Assembly: GCA_023475105.1 (NCBI GenBank)
Contig: JAMCWJ010000017.1
Coordinates: 1-49,843 of the forward strand
Reading direction: 5' to 3'
DNA length: 49,843 bases
Source of the DNA: Nitrospirota bacterium
GTDB lineage: Bacteria > Nitrospirota > Thermodesulfovibrionia > Thermodesulfovibrionales > UBA9159
Every line of letters begins with the position of its first letter. Within the stretch, counting starts at the first letter, position 1. The position numbers and the translations under genes are program-made. Positions 1 through 9,116 of this stretch are shown one piece after another. A model generated the notes under the pieces. That model worked only from the letters and a program-made list of their open reading frames with translations. It did no database searches and was not told the DNA's origin.

Positions 1-537
1 TTGCTTCCATCACTGACACTCCTCTCCAAAACCTCACTTTGGAGTGTCACCCTATTTCTTCATCTCCTTGGTATCATAAACTGGTCGTTAGCGCAGTCTT
101 GGAAATTGAAAGAGGTGCTATCTCTGATAAATGTTTAGTAGGAGGGGTACACCGCAATTGACCATCAACTTGGCAGCGTTTCTTTCCGGAAGTAACTTTA
201 TGCCTGTGGCGAGAACGCTACACTCTCGAGTACGGGAGGGACATCTCGGTGCATGTTTCGAAGTGAAGCTGCTTCTCAGTGTACAACTTTATTGAAAAGG
301 GCGGTGTACCACTTTATTTGTCGCATACACCAAGAAGGCCTGCAAATACTAATGAGTTCATTAGTAGGGTGTCATTCCCGCTTGCCGGGAATCCTTCTTA
401 GGAAAGACTCCGGACAAGCCGGAGTGACAAATAACGTTATCGTACTTATGTACTTCTTAGTAAAAGGAGAAGGCATGTGCGCTCCTTATTCTGAACTGCC
501 GTCTTCGTCATTCCCGTGAAAAAGGGAATCCAGGTCT
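1..537. other. Intergenic region without a recognisable gene
   Basis: No convincing coding region is visible on either strand. Positions 14-22 and 41-49 form a 9-bp inverted repeat (TGACACTCC and its complement), possibly the end of a decayed mobile element outside the window. The right-hand part carries two copies of the short palindromic repeat family found throughout the window (371-429 and 507-575). Short ORFs here have neither ribosome binding sites nor protein-like composition. Confidence 0.6.
371..429. repeat. REP-like palindromic repeat copy
   Basis: The left half begins GTCATTCCCG and ends GGGAATC. The right half begins GACTCCGGACAAGCC and ends GGAGTGAC, an imperfect inverse of the left. 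The same vocabulary (GTCATTCC...GGAATC and its complement) recurs near 507-575, 13033-13117, 19845-19961 and at both ends of 26849-27204, so this is a dispersed intergenic family. Confidence 0.75.
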
Positions 538-575
538 TTAAAGAACCTCCGGATACCCGCCTGCGCGGGTATGAC
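507..575. repeat. REP-like palindromic repeat running into the 3' end of rsmA
   Basis: The left arm starts GTCATTCCCG; the right arm ends with CGCGGGTATGACA. The right arm lies inside the rsmA reading frame (minus strand) and encodes its last dozen residues. It belongs to the same family as the copy at 371-429, in a variant form with ACCCGC/GCGGGT arms. Confidence 0.7.
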
Positions 576-1338
576 AATCTTCCAGCAGATCCGCCAGCCG
601 CGCAAACTCTTCCAGGCTCAGCGTCTCCGGTCTTCTCATCGGGTCTATTCCGGCTGCAAGGAGCTTTTCCTTGATTTCATCGGAGAGGGGCTTCAGGGAA
701 TTCGCGAGCATTTTACGACGCTGGGAAAAGGCGGTCTTTATCACCCTGAAGAGAATTTGTTCGTTCTTAACCTTTACAGGAGGCTCCTCGTAGATCTCGA
801 TATGGATGACCGCGGAATCGACCTTCGGCACGGGTCTGAAGGCGCCCCTCGGAACGATAAATTCGAGCGTGGGCTTTCCATGGTACTGGACCATCAGGGA
901 AAGGACCCCGTATTCTTTCCCGCCGGGCTTCGCGGTGATTCTTTCGGCGATCTCCTTCTGGACGGTCAGGGTCACGGACCTGAGCCGCTCCTTGTGTTCG
1001 AGGAGTCTGAAGAGTATCGGCGTTGTGATGTAATAGGGGATGTTCGCGACGACCTTGAATTTATCGAGGTCTCCATAGGGATATTTCAGCGCATCGCCCT
1101 GGAGGAGTTCGATGTTGCCGTGCCCTGAAAGCATCTCTATGAGTCCCTCATGCAGTTCTTTGTCAAGTTCGATCGCGATGACTCTTCCTGCAGAATCGGC
1201 AAGCATCGCCGTCATCCTGCCGTGGCCCGGGCCTATCTCGACGACGGTATCTTCCGGCGAAAGACGTGCAGCCCCAACGATCCTCTTCAGGATCGAGGGG
1301 TCAAAAAGAAAGTTCTGTCCGAGATGTTTTTTTGCCAT
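538..1338 (-). CDS. rsmA: 16S rRNA dimethyladenosine transferase RsmA (KsgA)
   Basis: The 266-residue product matches RsmA/KsgA, which dimethylates two adjacent adenines near the 3' end of 16S rRNA during late 30S assembly using S-adenosylmethionine. The N-terminus (AKKHLGQNFL) is characteristic of the family. The SAM-binding motif VEIGPGHG follows near residue 33, and the adenine-methyltransferase motif NIPYYIT is near residue 100. The C-terminal helical domain contains the usual FSQRRKML segment. The last residues (roughly CHTRAGGYPEVL) are encoded by a palindromic repeat rather than by ancestral rsmA sequence, so the native stop was probably slightly upstream. No operon partner is obvious; the next minus-strand gene upstream is 138 bp away. 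Confidence 0.95.
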   Translation of the reverse strand: MAKKHLGQNFLFDPSILKRIVGAARLSPEDTVVEIGPGHGRMTAMLADSAGRVIAIELDKELHEGLIEMLSGHGNIELLQGDALKYPYGDLDKFKVVANIPYYITTPILFRLLEHKERLRSVTLTVQKEIAERITAKPGGKEYGVLSLMVQYHGKPTLEFIVPRGAFRPVPKVDSAVIHIEIYEEPPVKVKNEQILFRVIKTAFSQRRKMLANSLKPLSDEIKEKLLAAGIDPMRRPETLSLEEFARLADLLEDCHTRAGGYPEVL

Positions 1339-1476
1339 CGGTTTTATTCCGCCGCATTGCCGGGTCTATCCTCCCGAATACCCGACGCCATGCCCTCATC
1401 AAATCGTATCGCCTTAAAAGGATTTGAGGGATGCTCTGCACGCCGGTACGCATCGATAGGGGTTTACATACCATGA

Positions 1477-2271
1477 TTATCCGGAGCCCTTCCGCAGACG
1501 CTCGCGTACGTATTCCCGCAGAAAGCCGGCGGCCCTGAGGATTTCCCCGGTCCGGGGCAGCGTCTTCATGATTCTCTGTATATAATCCCTTTCGAGCAAG
1601 AGATTCAGCGAGGGGGTGAAGTTGAGGTCATAAATCCAGGAAAGCTGCAGGAGCTTGAAATCATCGAGCGTCTTCAGGCTTGCAAGGGAAACGACCTTCC
1701 TTTCGAAGAGGGAATCGAGCACTTCTTGGCTGTATGTGCCTTCATCGGGCAATCCGAGCCCGGCTGCCGAGGCCTTTTCCTCTTCCGGTGATTCGTAGTA
1801 TTCACAGAAGATGCGCCATATGTCGAGCTTATCCGCATCGCGTATGAGTTTCAGGGAAAAAAGCGTATCCCCGTCAGGAATATCGGGCAGCGCATAGGCG
1901 TTATGGTATTTCACCGCCTGGATCACGCGCATCCGTTCCTTTTCCGGAAGGTCCCCGAGCACCTCCTTTTCTGAAAGGATTTCGGCTCCGAGTGCGGCAT
2001 GGTTCACCGAGATGCTGTCCCTGAAGGTCCTGAATTGCGCATACTGGGGAAATCTCCCGAGGTCATGAAACAGGGCAATCGTCCCGGCCAGCAGGGTTTC
2101 CTCCTTGTCCAGGCGCAAGGCAGCAGCAAGGATCCCGGAATCTTCGAGCACCCGAAAGGTATGCTCTTCCTTCAGGCTGATATTCCTCCGGTCCTCTCCG
2201 ACGCTCGTGGAGAACGTCCCGCAGTACTCCGAAAACCAGGTTTTGAAAAATCTCAATTCCTTCCCGGTCAT
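1477..2271 (-). CDS. HD-domain metal-dependent phosphohydrolase
   Basis: A 264-residue soluble protein with a canonical HD-domain pattern: a first histidine at about residue 37, the metal-binding His-Asp pair at about 69-70 (LFHDLGRF), further histidines at about 91 and in VKYHNAY, and a distal Asp in LIRDADKLD. HD proteins of this class are metal-dependent phosphohydrolases acting on nucleotides or other phosphoesters; the substrate cannot be read from the sequence. It lacks the GYP extension of cyclic-di-GMP phosphodiesterases. It is divergently oriented to the sensor kinase at 2331, so the shared AT-rich region near 2300 may hold both promoters. Confidence 0.8.
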   Translation of the reverse strand: MTGKELRFFKTWFSEYCGTFSTSVGEDRRNISLKEEHTFRVLEDSGILAAALRLDKEETLLAGTIALFHDLGRFPQYAQFRTFRDSISVNHAALGAEILSEKEVLGDLPEKERMRVIQAVKYHNAYALPDIPDGDTLFSLKLIRDADKLDIWRIFCEYYESPEEEKASAAGLGLPDEGTYSQEVLDSLFERKVVSLASLKTLDDFKLLQLSWIYDLNFTPSLNLLLERDYIQRIMKTLPRTGEILRAAGFLREYVRERLRKGSG

Positions 2272-2287
2272 ATCTCTCTTCCCAAGC

Positions 2288-2314
2288 TTGTCCCCTTTCC
2301 CATTATGATATAAT
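2288..2314 (+). promoter_or_regulatory. Possible sigma-70 promoter for the kinase-regulator operon
   Basis: TATAAT at 2309-2314 is preceded by TTGTCC at 2288-2293 (4 of 6 matches to the -35 consensus, 15-bp spacing, slightly short). A start near 2321 would leave a leader of only about 10 nt before the ATG at 2331, and no Shine-Dalgarno sequence is visible there, so translation may be leaderless or nearly so. Confidence 0.4.
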
Positions 2315-2330
2315 AAAACACGTAATAAAC

Positions 2331-4811
2331 ATGGAAATAGCCGTTACCGAAAAGCCTGCCACTGTTTTAGAGATCTTTGATTTCCTGGGGACCCCTGTTT
2401 TCCTGATCGACCGGGACCTGAAGATCGTTTCGTTCAACGCCTCTGCAGCCGGCACATATCAATACGCGTCCGGCGAAGGTGTCGGGGTTGACATACGGGA
2501 CGTCATTCCCGCCTGGACCGAGCTTTTCACGACGCCGTCCCCCGCGGCGCCGGAGGAGGGTCGCGGCGGAAATCACGGGGAGACGGCATCGCGCAAGAGA
2601 AACGGTGAGACGGTTGCCGCGAAAGTAACGGTCGTCCCCTGCTCGGGAGAAGCCCGGAAGCTCGTGATAATTCAGGACATATCCGCCCAGAAGAAGCTCC
2701 AGCAGAGGGCCTCCCAGAGGGCGAAGGAGCTCGCCGTTTTCAATACCTTCGCGAAGATCCTCGCCAGGCATACCGACACCTCACGGATCATGCAGGAGAC
2801 GATTTACATGCTCCTCTACCTCATGGAGGCGGACAGGGGATGGATCTATCTCCACGACGACGCTTCCGGGGAACTTTGTCTCGCATCCCATAAAGGATTC
2901 AGCGACGCCTTTTTGGCAGAGGCCGGCCGCTTGAGACCGGGGGAGTGTTTCAGCGGGAAGGTCTTCATCTCCGGCAGGCCGCTGCTTGTGAAGAAGGCCT
3001 CGGAAGATCCGAGGGTCGTGCACAGAGACCACTCGATTGTGAGCATGGCGGGCGTGCCGATTACGTCCAAGGGCACCCCCCTCGGGGTCCTCGGCCTCGG
3101 CAGCAGGAAATTCGACCACTTCACCTCCCTCGACACACAACTCCTCACCACGATCGCGAGCGAGCTCGGCGTGGCGATAGAAAATGCGAAGCTGATCACG
3201 CAGCTGCGTGAGAAGATGAAAGAGATCGAGCTGATCAATGAATTGAGCGGCGTGCTGAATTCGAGCCTGAGCATCGGCACCGTCTTCAGAATCATGATGT
3301 CGGAGATACGGAAGCTCATCGAGTACGACAGGGGCAGCATACTTCTCTATAACGAAAAGGAGGAGAACCTCCTTATCTATGCGCTCGACACCAGCATGAA
3401 GACGACCCTGAAAAGGGGCGTGAAGGCGCCCCTGGAGGGGATCAGTGCAGGCTGGGTCATCAAGACCGGGAATCCCTGGATCAATGACGACCTTGCGGCC
3501 GAGGTGAGGTTTCCCCTCGACAGGAAGCTGCGCGACGAAGGCATACGGTCGACGATCAGCATACCGCTCGTGCAGGACAAGATACTGGGTGTCTTCAACC
3601 TTGACAGTACGGAGCGCTCGAAATACTCCGAAAGAGACCTCCACCTCCTCCTCTCGGTGTCGAAGCACATGTCGATAGCCCTCGAGAATGCCATCCTCTT
3701 TGAAGAGATTTCGAGAGAAAAGAAGGAATGGGAGGGGACCTTCGATGCCATTACCGATATGGTCTGGGTCGAAGATGGAAGGCAGCGCGTGCTTCGCGCA
3801 AACCATGCGCTGCTCACGAGGTGCGGCTGTTCCCTCGTGGAGCTGGTCGGGAAGCAATGTGCGCAGGTCCTCGACAGGATCGGCGTCGGTCCCATAGAGT
3901 GCCTCTGTTCGAGTACGATCTCGACCAAGCGCCCGTCCTTCCTCGAGCTGAAGGGCAGCGGGGGAAATATCTTTCACTTCTGGGCGTATCCACTGGTCGA
4001 TGAGGAAGGGCAGCTCTACGCGATCGTCCATTACCTCAAGGACGTCACCTCCCAGAAACGCCTCGAACAGCAGCTGATCAGGACGGACAAGCTCGCTTCC
4101 CTCGGCACCCTCGTCGCCGGCATCGCGCACGAAATCAACAACCCCCTCGGGATCATCGCCGGATACTCGGAGGCGCTCCTCGAAAGAGCGAAAGACAAGT
4201 CGCTGCTGACGGAAGAGGCGTTCGAGGATTTCCCGGAGTACCTCGCAACGATTCATAACGAGATGTTCCGATGCAAAAGGATATTGCGCACCCTCCTTGA
4301 ATTCGCGAGACCCCACGGAGGCACGTTCCGCGAGCTCGACATCAACGAACTGATCAAGGAAGTGATTCTCCTCGTGAACCATAAGGCGGCGAAGCTTAAC
4401 CACAATATCGAGTTCAGGCTGAACAGGGAGCTGCCCAAGATATACGCCGATCCCGGGAGCCTGCGGCAGCTCTTCATGAACATCATCATCAATTCCCTCT
4501 ATTTCACTCCGGAAGGGGGCAGCATCGTGATCACGACCGGCATGGACCGGCCGGGACAGGACAGCGCCTTTCAGCAGGAAGGGGAGATGATCGCCGTCTC
4601 GATCGCGGATACGGGACCCGGCATCCCCGGCGAGATCTCCGCCAAGATCTTCGACCCCTTCTTTACGACGAAGCCGGTCGGCGACGGGACAGGGCTTGGA
4701 CTTGCCATCTGCCACAAGATTGTGGAGGAACACGGCGGTACCATCGACGCGGAGAGCGAAGAGGGCAACGGGACGAAATTCATCATACGCCTGCCGGCAA
4801 AGACACCATGA
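2331..4811 (+). CDS. PAS/GAF multi-sensor histidine kinase
   Basis: An 826-residue cytosolic sensor kinase without membrane segments. In order it shows an N-terminal PAS domain (about 8-120), two GAF domains (about 140-285 and 305-455), a second PAS domain (about 475-585), a HisKA dimerisation domain with the phospho-acceptor His near residue 600 (AGIAHEINNPLG), and an HATPase_c domain with N, G1 (DTGPGIP), F (FDPFFTTKP) and G2 (GTGLGLAI) boxes. It is probably the partner of the NtrC-family regulator at 4808, whose ATG overlaps this stop codon (ATGA), indicating translational coupling. The signal is unknown; tandem GAF domains suggest a small intracellular ligand or redox cue. Confidence 0.9.
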   Translation: MEIAVTEKPATVLEIFDFLGTPVFLIDRDLKIVSFNASAAGTYQYASGEGVGVDIRDVIPAWTELFTTPSPAAPEEGRGGNHGETASRKRNGETVAAKVTVVPCSGEARKLVIIQDISAQKKLQQRASQRAKELAVFNTFAKILARHTDTSRIMQETIYMLLYLMEADRGWIYLHDDASGELCLASHKGFSDAFLAEAGRLRPGECFSGKVFISGRPLLVKKASEDPRVVHRDHSIVSMAGVPITSKGTPLGVLGLGSRKFDHFTSLDTQLLTTIASELGVAIENAKLITQLREKMKEIELINELSGVLNSSLSIGTVFRIMMSEIRKLIEYDRGSILLYNEKEENLLIYALDTSMKTTLKRGVKAPLEGISAGWVIKTGNPWINDDLAAEVRFPLDRKLRDEGIRSTISIPLVQDKILGVFNLDSTERSKYSERDLHLLLSVSKHMSIALENAILFEEISREKKEWEGTFDAITDMVWVEDGRQRVLRANHALLTRCGCSLVELVGKQCAQVLDRIGVGPIECLCSSTISTKRPSFLELKGSGGNIFHFWAYPLVDEEGQLYAIVHYLKDVTSQKRLEQQLIRTDKLASLGTLVAGIAHEINNPLGIIAGYSEALLERAKDKSLLTEEAFEDFPEYLATIHNEMFRCKRILRTLLEFARPHGGTFRELDINELIKEVILLVNHKAAKLNHNIEFRLNRELPKIYADPGSLRQLFMNIIINSLYFTPEGGSIVITTGMDRPGQDSAFQQEGEMIAVSIADTGPGIPGEISAKIFDPFFTTKPVGDGTGLGLAICHKIVEEHGGTIDAESEEGNGTKFIIRLPAKTP

Positions 4812-6154
4812 TTCGGGTCCTCGCCGTAGACGACGAAGAACCCTTCAGAAGGCTCCTTAAGAAAGAACTCGCGAGAAAAGGGTTTTATGCAGAGGCCGCT
4901 CCCGACGGCGGGGCCGCGATACAACGGCTCAAGGACGAGTCCTTCGACGTGATCCTTCTGGACATTGTGATGCCGGGTACGGACGGCATCTCTCTTATGA
5001 AGAAACTGAAGGCAGACCCCGCGACTCCCGTCATTATCGTGCTGACGGGGAAGGCGACGATAGAGACGGCGGTCGAGGCGATGAAACACGGCGCCTACGA
5101 TTATCTCACGAAACCATACAAGCTCGACGAACTGGTGATTGTGATCAACAGGGCGTACGAATACGGAAAGCTGCGCGTCAAGAAGGAGCAGTTCGAACAG
5201 GAACTCCTCAGAAAGGAGTCGGAGCCCGAGTTTGTAGGAGGCAGCGGCAAGATTGCACATATTCTTGCGCTCATCCGGAAGATCGCGCCTACGGACTCGA
5301 CCGTCTTTATCCAGGGAGAGAGCGGGACGGGAAAGGAACTCGTGGCGAACACGATCTGGCGCCGCAGCGGTCGGAGCAGCCTTCCCTTCATAGCCCTGAA
5401 TTGCGCGACGCTGTCCGAGAACCTGATCGAGTCGGAGCTCTTCGGTCACGAGAAGGGCGCGTTTACAAGCGCCTACCAGGCGAAGTACGGCATTGTCGAA
5501 GTCGCGGACAAGGGCACTCTTTTCCTCGATGAGATAGGTGAAATGCCCCTGGGGCTCCAGGCAAAACTCCTGCGCTTCCTCGATTCCGGAGAGTTCAGAA
5601 GGGTGGGGGGCAACAAGACCCTCACCGTCGATGTGAGGGTGATCGCGGCGACGAACAAGGACCTCACGGAGGTGATCAGGGCCGGGGGATTCAGGCAGGA
5701 CCTGTATTACCGGTTGAACGTGATCAACATTGCCATTCCCCCTCTCCGGGAGAGGAAAGAGGACATCCCCGTGCTCGCGTCCCACTTCCTGAAAAAATAC
5801 AGCCGGAAGCTGGCGAAGGACATCTCGGGTTTCGCGCCCGGGGCCCTGGACTCACTCAAGCTCTCCCCGTGGCCGGGGAACGTGAGGGAACTCGAAAATG
5901 TCATCGAACGGGCGGTGATCCTCTGCGAGGCGGGGAAGATAGGCCCCGAAGACCTCTCGATACCGTTTACGCCTGTTGTACTGGAAGCGTCGGGAAACTC
6001 GACGCTCGAGGAGATCGAGAGGGACTACATTCTCAAGGTCCTCCAGGAATCGAACGGCAATCAGTCAAAGGCGAGCCAGGTGCTCGGGATCGACAGAAAG
6101 ACCCTCTATCTAAAGCTGAAGAAGTACGGCATCGATGAGCCGGCAAAGCGGTGA
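4808..6154 (+). CDS. Sigma-54-dependent NtrC-family response regulator
   Basis: A 448-residue regulator with an N-terminal receiver (acidic residues at about 8-9, phospho-acceptor Asp near 52, Lys in LTKPYK), a central AAA+ domain (Walker A GESGTGKE, Walker B GTLFLDEIGEM, arginine region LPPLRERKEDIP-like) and a C-terminal Fis-type helix-turn-helix (SKASQVLGIDRKTLYLKL). The sigma-54 contact loop reads GAFTSA rather than the consensus GAFTGA. It is coupled to the upstream kinase by an ATGA overlap. A strong sigma-54-type promoter occurs in this window at 14134-14149, before the methyltransferase cluster, and is a possible target; that link is inference only. Confidence 0.92.
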   Translation: MIRVLAVDDEEPFRRLLKKELARKGFYAEAAPDGGAAIQRLKDESFDVILLDIVMPGTDGISLMKKLKADPATPVIIVLTGKATIETAVEAMKHGAYDYLTKPYKLDELVIVINRAYEYGKLRVKKEQFEQELLRKESEPEFVGGSGKIAHILALIRKIAPTDSTVFIQGESGTGKELVANTIWRRSGRSSLPFIALNCATLSENLIESELFGHEKGAFTSAYQAKYGIVEVADKGTLFLDEIGEMPLGLQAKLLRFLDSGEFRRVGGNKTLTVDVRVIAATNKDLTEVIRAGGFRQDLYYRLNVINIAIPPLRERKEDIPVLASHFLKKYSRKLAKDISGFAPGALDSLKLSPWPGNVRELENVIERAVILCEAGKIGPEDLSIPFTPVVLEASGNSTLEEIERDYILKVLQESNGNQSKASQVLGIDRKTLYLKLKKYGIDEPAKR

Positions 6155-6339
6155 AGGCGACAGTGTCGTTGCCTTCCGGCGGCCGCCGCGCGCCTTTTCA
6201 TGCTTTCGCGCTGGCCGTGAAACGGGATCGCTGAAAAGAAAGAAGTCTGAACCTGTCGGGCTTCCCGCTTCACGCCGGCCACAGTGCGGGCGTTTCTTTC
6301 CGTTTTCTTATTCGAGGTCTTGCTTCCGGAGGTTTTCGA

Positions 6340-7023
6340 ATGCATATACCTGATGGATATCTGGGACCGATAACATACGGGAGCCTTTGGGCGGCCATGA
6401 CGCCCATATGGCTGTATGCCTCGCAGCAGATCAAGAAGACCCTGAGGGTCACCCAGGTACCGCTTCTCGCACTCTCGGCCGCCTTCAGCTTTGTGATCAT
6501 GATGTTCAACATCCCCATCCCCGGAGGCACCACAGGGCATGCGACGGGGGCAACCCTAATTGCGCTCCTCATCGGACCGTGGCCGGCCGTTATTGCCGTT
6601 TCGATCGCCCTTGCCATCCAGGCCCTTGTCTTTGGCGACGGCGGGATAACCGCGCTCGGTGCAAACTGCTTCAACATCGCCTTTGCAGAGACCCTCGTCG
6701 GATATGGCGTCTTCAGACTTATCGCGAGAAAGAACGGGGAAGAGACCGACCCTCACCGTAAGAGGTATCTCATCGGCGCCGCTGCCGGTTCATATGCCGG
6801 CATCAACCTCGCGGCATTCTTCACCGCCATCGAGCTCGGTATCCAGCCGCTCCTCCATGTGGGGGATAGCGGAAGACCCCTTTACAGCCCGTTTCCTCTC
6901 CAACTGACTATCCCGGCCATCATGATCGAGCACCTTGTGCTCTTCGGCGTTGTCGAAGCCGCCGTTACGGTGATGATCCTTCTCTATTTGCGTAAGTGGC
7001 ATGCCGATCTGCTGAGGAGGTGA
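6340..7023 (+). CDS. cbiM: CbiM-type cobalt/nickel ECF transporter substrate-binding membrane protein
   Basis: A 227-residue integral membrane protein beginning MHIPDGYL, the conserved N-terminal metal-binding sequence of CbiM/NikM proteins, in which the N-terminal amine and His2 coordinate the metal. This fixes the start codon. About six or seven hydrophobic segments follow. CbiM normally works with CbiN, CbiQ and CbiO; none is adjacent, so the energising module must be elsewhere or the protein acts alone. Cobalt is the more likely substrate because the window carries a corrinoid-dependent methyltransferase cluster. The 185-bp upstream region was inspected for a cobalamin riboswitch, but no convincing B12 box was seen. 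Confidence 0.85.
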   Translation: MHIPDGYLGPITYGSLWAAMTPIWLYASQQIKKTLRVTQVPLLALSAAFSFVIMMFNIPIPGGTTGHATGATLIALLIGPWPAVIAVSIALAIQALVFGDGGITALGANCFNIAFAETLVGYGVFRLIARKNGEETDPHRKRYLIGAAAGSYAGINLAAFFTAIELGIQPLLHVGDSGRPLYSPFPLQLTIPAIMIEHLVLFGVVEAAVTVMILLYLRKWHADLLRR

Positions 7024-7150
7024 TCGTGAAAACAAGGGATTCGCATTGCGCGAAGCTCGGGCAGAGCAAACGGCAAGGAATGATACGCGAAGGGGCGTCG
7101 TTGCCTGAACCGAAAAGAAGGACCCTTTCTGAAATGAATATCAGGAGATT

Positions 7151-7159
7151 TGCTATAAT
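7151..7159 (+). promoter_or_regulatory. Possible extended -10 promoter before the export operon
   Basis: TGCTATAATG contains a perfect TATAAT (7154-7159) with an upstream TG, the extended -10 arrangement that tolerates a weak -35. It lies 44 bp upstream of the GTG start at 7203, so it fits as the promoter of the adaptor-ATPase-permease operon. Confidence 0.45.
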
Positions 7160-7202
7160 GGGTGATGTATTTTTTGCGTCCTTCCGTGCGTGAGGAGTCC
7201 AC

Positions 7203-8420
7203 GTGGCAAATGAAGATATCGCAAAGCTGAAGATAGACAAATCAAGGACCGCTCCCGGGCCGAGAAGGCGGAGAAACGTCTTCCGGTGGGTGGCGGCAGC
7301 TGTTGTTGTCGTCACCGCGGTGGTCCTCTTTTTTGCGGGGGTCTTTACCCCTGCAGTCGAAGTGGAAGTCGCTACCGTTTCCCAGATGTATCCGTCGCAG
7401 GCCTTTACCCTGCTGAATGCGAGCGGTTACGTCGTGGCCGAGCGCAAGGCAGCCGTTGCGTCGAAGATCACGAGCCGCCTCGTAGCGCTGAATGTGGAAG
7501 AAGGAAGCCATGTGAAAAAGGGTGAAGTGATCGCGCGTCTTGAAGGCGATGACGTTGTCGCGGCCCGCGACCAGGCGGCAGCCAATCTCCGTGTGGCGCG
7601 TTCCTCTCTCGATCAGGCCAGGGCCGAGTTGCACGACGCGACCCTTTCTTACAACCGGAACAAGGACCTCGTCGGGAAGGGATACATTGCGAGGGCGGAC
7701 TTCGACTCGGCCGATGCCCGGCACGAAAAGGCGCTCGCCTCGGTCAAGGCGGCAGAGGCTGCGATCAAAGGCAGTGCAGCTGCGCTCAGGAATGCCGAGG
7801 TCCAGGTGGAGTATACGCTGATCAGGGCGCCCTTCGACGCCGTGGTTCTGACCAAGAACGCGGACGTGGGAGACATCGTTACCCCTCTTGGCGCTGCTGC
7901 GAACGCGAAGGCCTCGGTCGTTACGATTGCGGACATGGGTTCGCTCCAGGTCGAGGTGGACGTCGCGGAGTCGAATATCGAACAGGTGAAGACGGGACAA
8001 CCCTGTGAGATAGCGCTGGATGCGCTTCCGGAGACCCGTTTTCCCGGAGTCGTTCATATGGTCGTGCCGACGGCCGACCGGTCCAAGGCTACGGTGCTCG
8101 TCAAGGTCCGCTTCCTCTCCTCCGACAGCAGGGTGCTTCCGGAGATGAGCGCCAAGGTCGCCTTTCTCCAGAGACCGGTGAAAGCCGGAGAAGAAAAGCC
8201 CCGCACCGCGCTCAATCCTTCAGCTATAGTGACCCGCAACGGCGGAAAAAAAGTGTTTCTCGTGAAGGACGACCGTGCCGTCGAGACCGCCGTTACGCTC
8301 GGACCACCGATCGGCGGCATGGTCCAGGTGACTGCGGGGCTGAAGCCCGGTGACAGAGTGGCGCTGAAGCCCCTGGACAAACTGAGAAACGGGGACAGGG
8401 TCAAGGCAGCAGAAAAATAG
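7203..8420 (+). CDS. HlyD/MacA-family periplasmic adaptor (membrane fusion) protein
   Basis: A 405-residue protein with one N-terminal transmembrane helix (about 25-48), a lipoyl/barrel-sandwich half (ASGYVVAERKAAVASKITSRL, about 80-100), a coiled-coil hairpin rich in Ala, Arg and Asp (about 120-200), the second lipoyl half (VEYTLIRAPFDAVV) and a beta-barrel plus membrane-proximal domain. This is the architecture of MacA-type adaptors that bridge an inner-membrane ABC transporter to an outer-membrane channel. It starts with GTG behind GAGGAG and is followed directly by the ATPase at 8421 and two FtsX permeases, so the four genes form an operon. No TolC-like gene is present. The export substrate cannot be inferred. 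Confidence 0.88.
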   Translation: MANEDIAKLKIDKSRTAPGPRRRRNVFRWVAAAVVVVTAVVLFFAGVFTPAVEVEVATVSQMYPSQAFTLLNASGYVVAERKAAVASKITSRLVALNVEEGSHVKKGEVIARLEGDDVVAARDQAAANLRVARSSLDQARAELHDATLSYNRNKDLVGKGYIARADFDSADARHEKALASVKAAEAAIKGSAAALRNAEVQVEYTLIRAPFDAVVLTKNADVGDIVTPLGAAANAKASVVTIADMGSLQVEVDVAESNIEQVKTGQPCEIALDALPETRFPGVVHMVVPTADRSKATVLVKVRFLSSDSRVLPEMSAKVAFLQRPVKAGEEKPRTALNPSAIVTRNGGKKVFLVKDDRAVETAVTLGPPIGGMVQVTAGLKPGDRVALKPLDKLRNGDRVKAAEK

Positions 8421-9116
8421 ATGAGCAGCGGCGCACCACCGATCGTCGTCATCAAGGACCTGAACAAGTCCTACCGCCGCGGGACGCAAATCATCCCGGT
8501 CCTCAACTCGATCACCTTCTCGATCGACGAAGGCGAGTTCCTTGCCCTCATGGGGCCTTCGGGCTCGGGCAAGAGCACTCTCCTCAATCTCATCGCGGGA
8601 ATCGACAAGCCCGACTCGGGCCTCGTCAGCGTCGGAGGCGTGGACATCACCTCCCTGAATGAGGCCGAACTCGCCCGCTGGCGCGCGGCCAATGTAGGGT
8701 TCATTTTTCAGTTCTACAACCTGTTACCGGTGCTTACCGCGTACGAGAACGTCGAGCTTCCCCTGCTCCTCACCCCGCTGTCGAGAAGGGAGAGGCGCGA
8801 GCATGTCGAGACGGCCCTCCAGGTCGTGAACCTTACGGACCGCATGGACCACTATCCGGGCCAGCTTTCAGGGGGACAGCAGCAACGGGTGGCGATCGCC
8901 AGGGCGATTGTACCCGACCCGGAAATTCTCGTTGCAGACGAACCGACGGGTGATCTGGACAAGACCTCCGCCAAGGAGATATTGGAACTGATGGAACGCC
9001 TCGTCCATGAGCTCGGCAAGACGATTATCATGGTCACCCACGACCCCCGCGCCGCGGAAAAAGCCCATATCGTGAGAAATCTCGAAAAGGGTGTCCTGAA
9101 CAATGTTCATTCTTAA
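8421..9116 (+). CDS. MacB/LolD-type ABC transporter ATP-binding protein
   Basis: A 231-residue ABC ATPase with Walker A GPSGSGKS (about 45-52), Q-loop in [10 protein letters not shown], signature LSGGQQQR, Walker [13 protein letters not shown] and the switch His in VTHDP. The sequence type is that of LolD/MacB/FtsE ATPases, which drive type VII mechanotransmission transporters rather than pore-type transporters. The start codon abuts the stop of the adaptor gene, and its 3' end overlaps the first permease by 14 bp, so the genes are co-translated. Confidence 0.92.
   Translation: MSSGAPPIVVIKDLNKSYRRGTQIIPVLNSITFSIDEGEFLALMGPSGSGKSTLLNLIAGIDKPDSGLVSVGGVDITSLNEAELARWRAANVGFIFQFYNLLPVLTAYENVELPLLLTPLSRRERREHVETALQVVNLTDRMDHYPGQLSGGQQQRVAIARAIVPDPEILVADEPTGDLDKTSAKEILELMERLVHELGKTIIMVTHDPRAAEKAHIVRNLEKGVLNNVHS

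Noticed and set aside
2781..4733. 650-codon open frame antisense to the sensor kinase
   Set aside because: It is a GC-driven shadow of the kinase; composition is Asp/Arg/Val-rich without domains, and the plus strand encodes a clear kinase.
6155..6339. Possible cobalamin riboswitch before cbiM
   Set aside because: The region is GC-rich with some pairing (GGCCACAGTG), but no recognisable B12 box or switch architecture was found.
7026..7193. Short GTG-started frame between cbiM and the adaptor gene
   Set aside because: It has no family features and spans the probable promoter at 7151-7159; it is likely non-coding.
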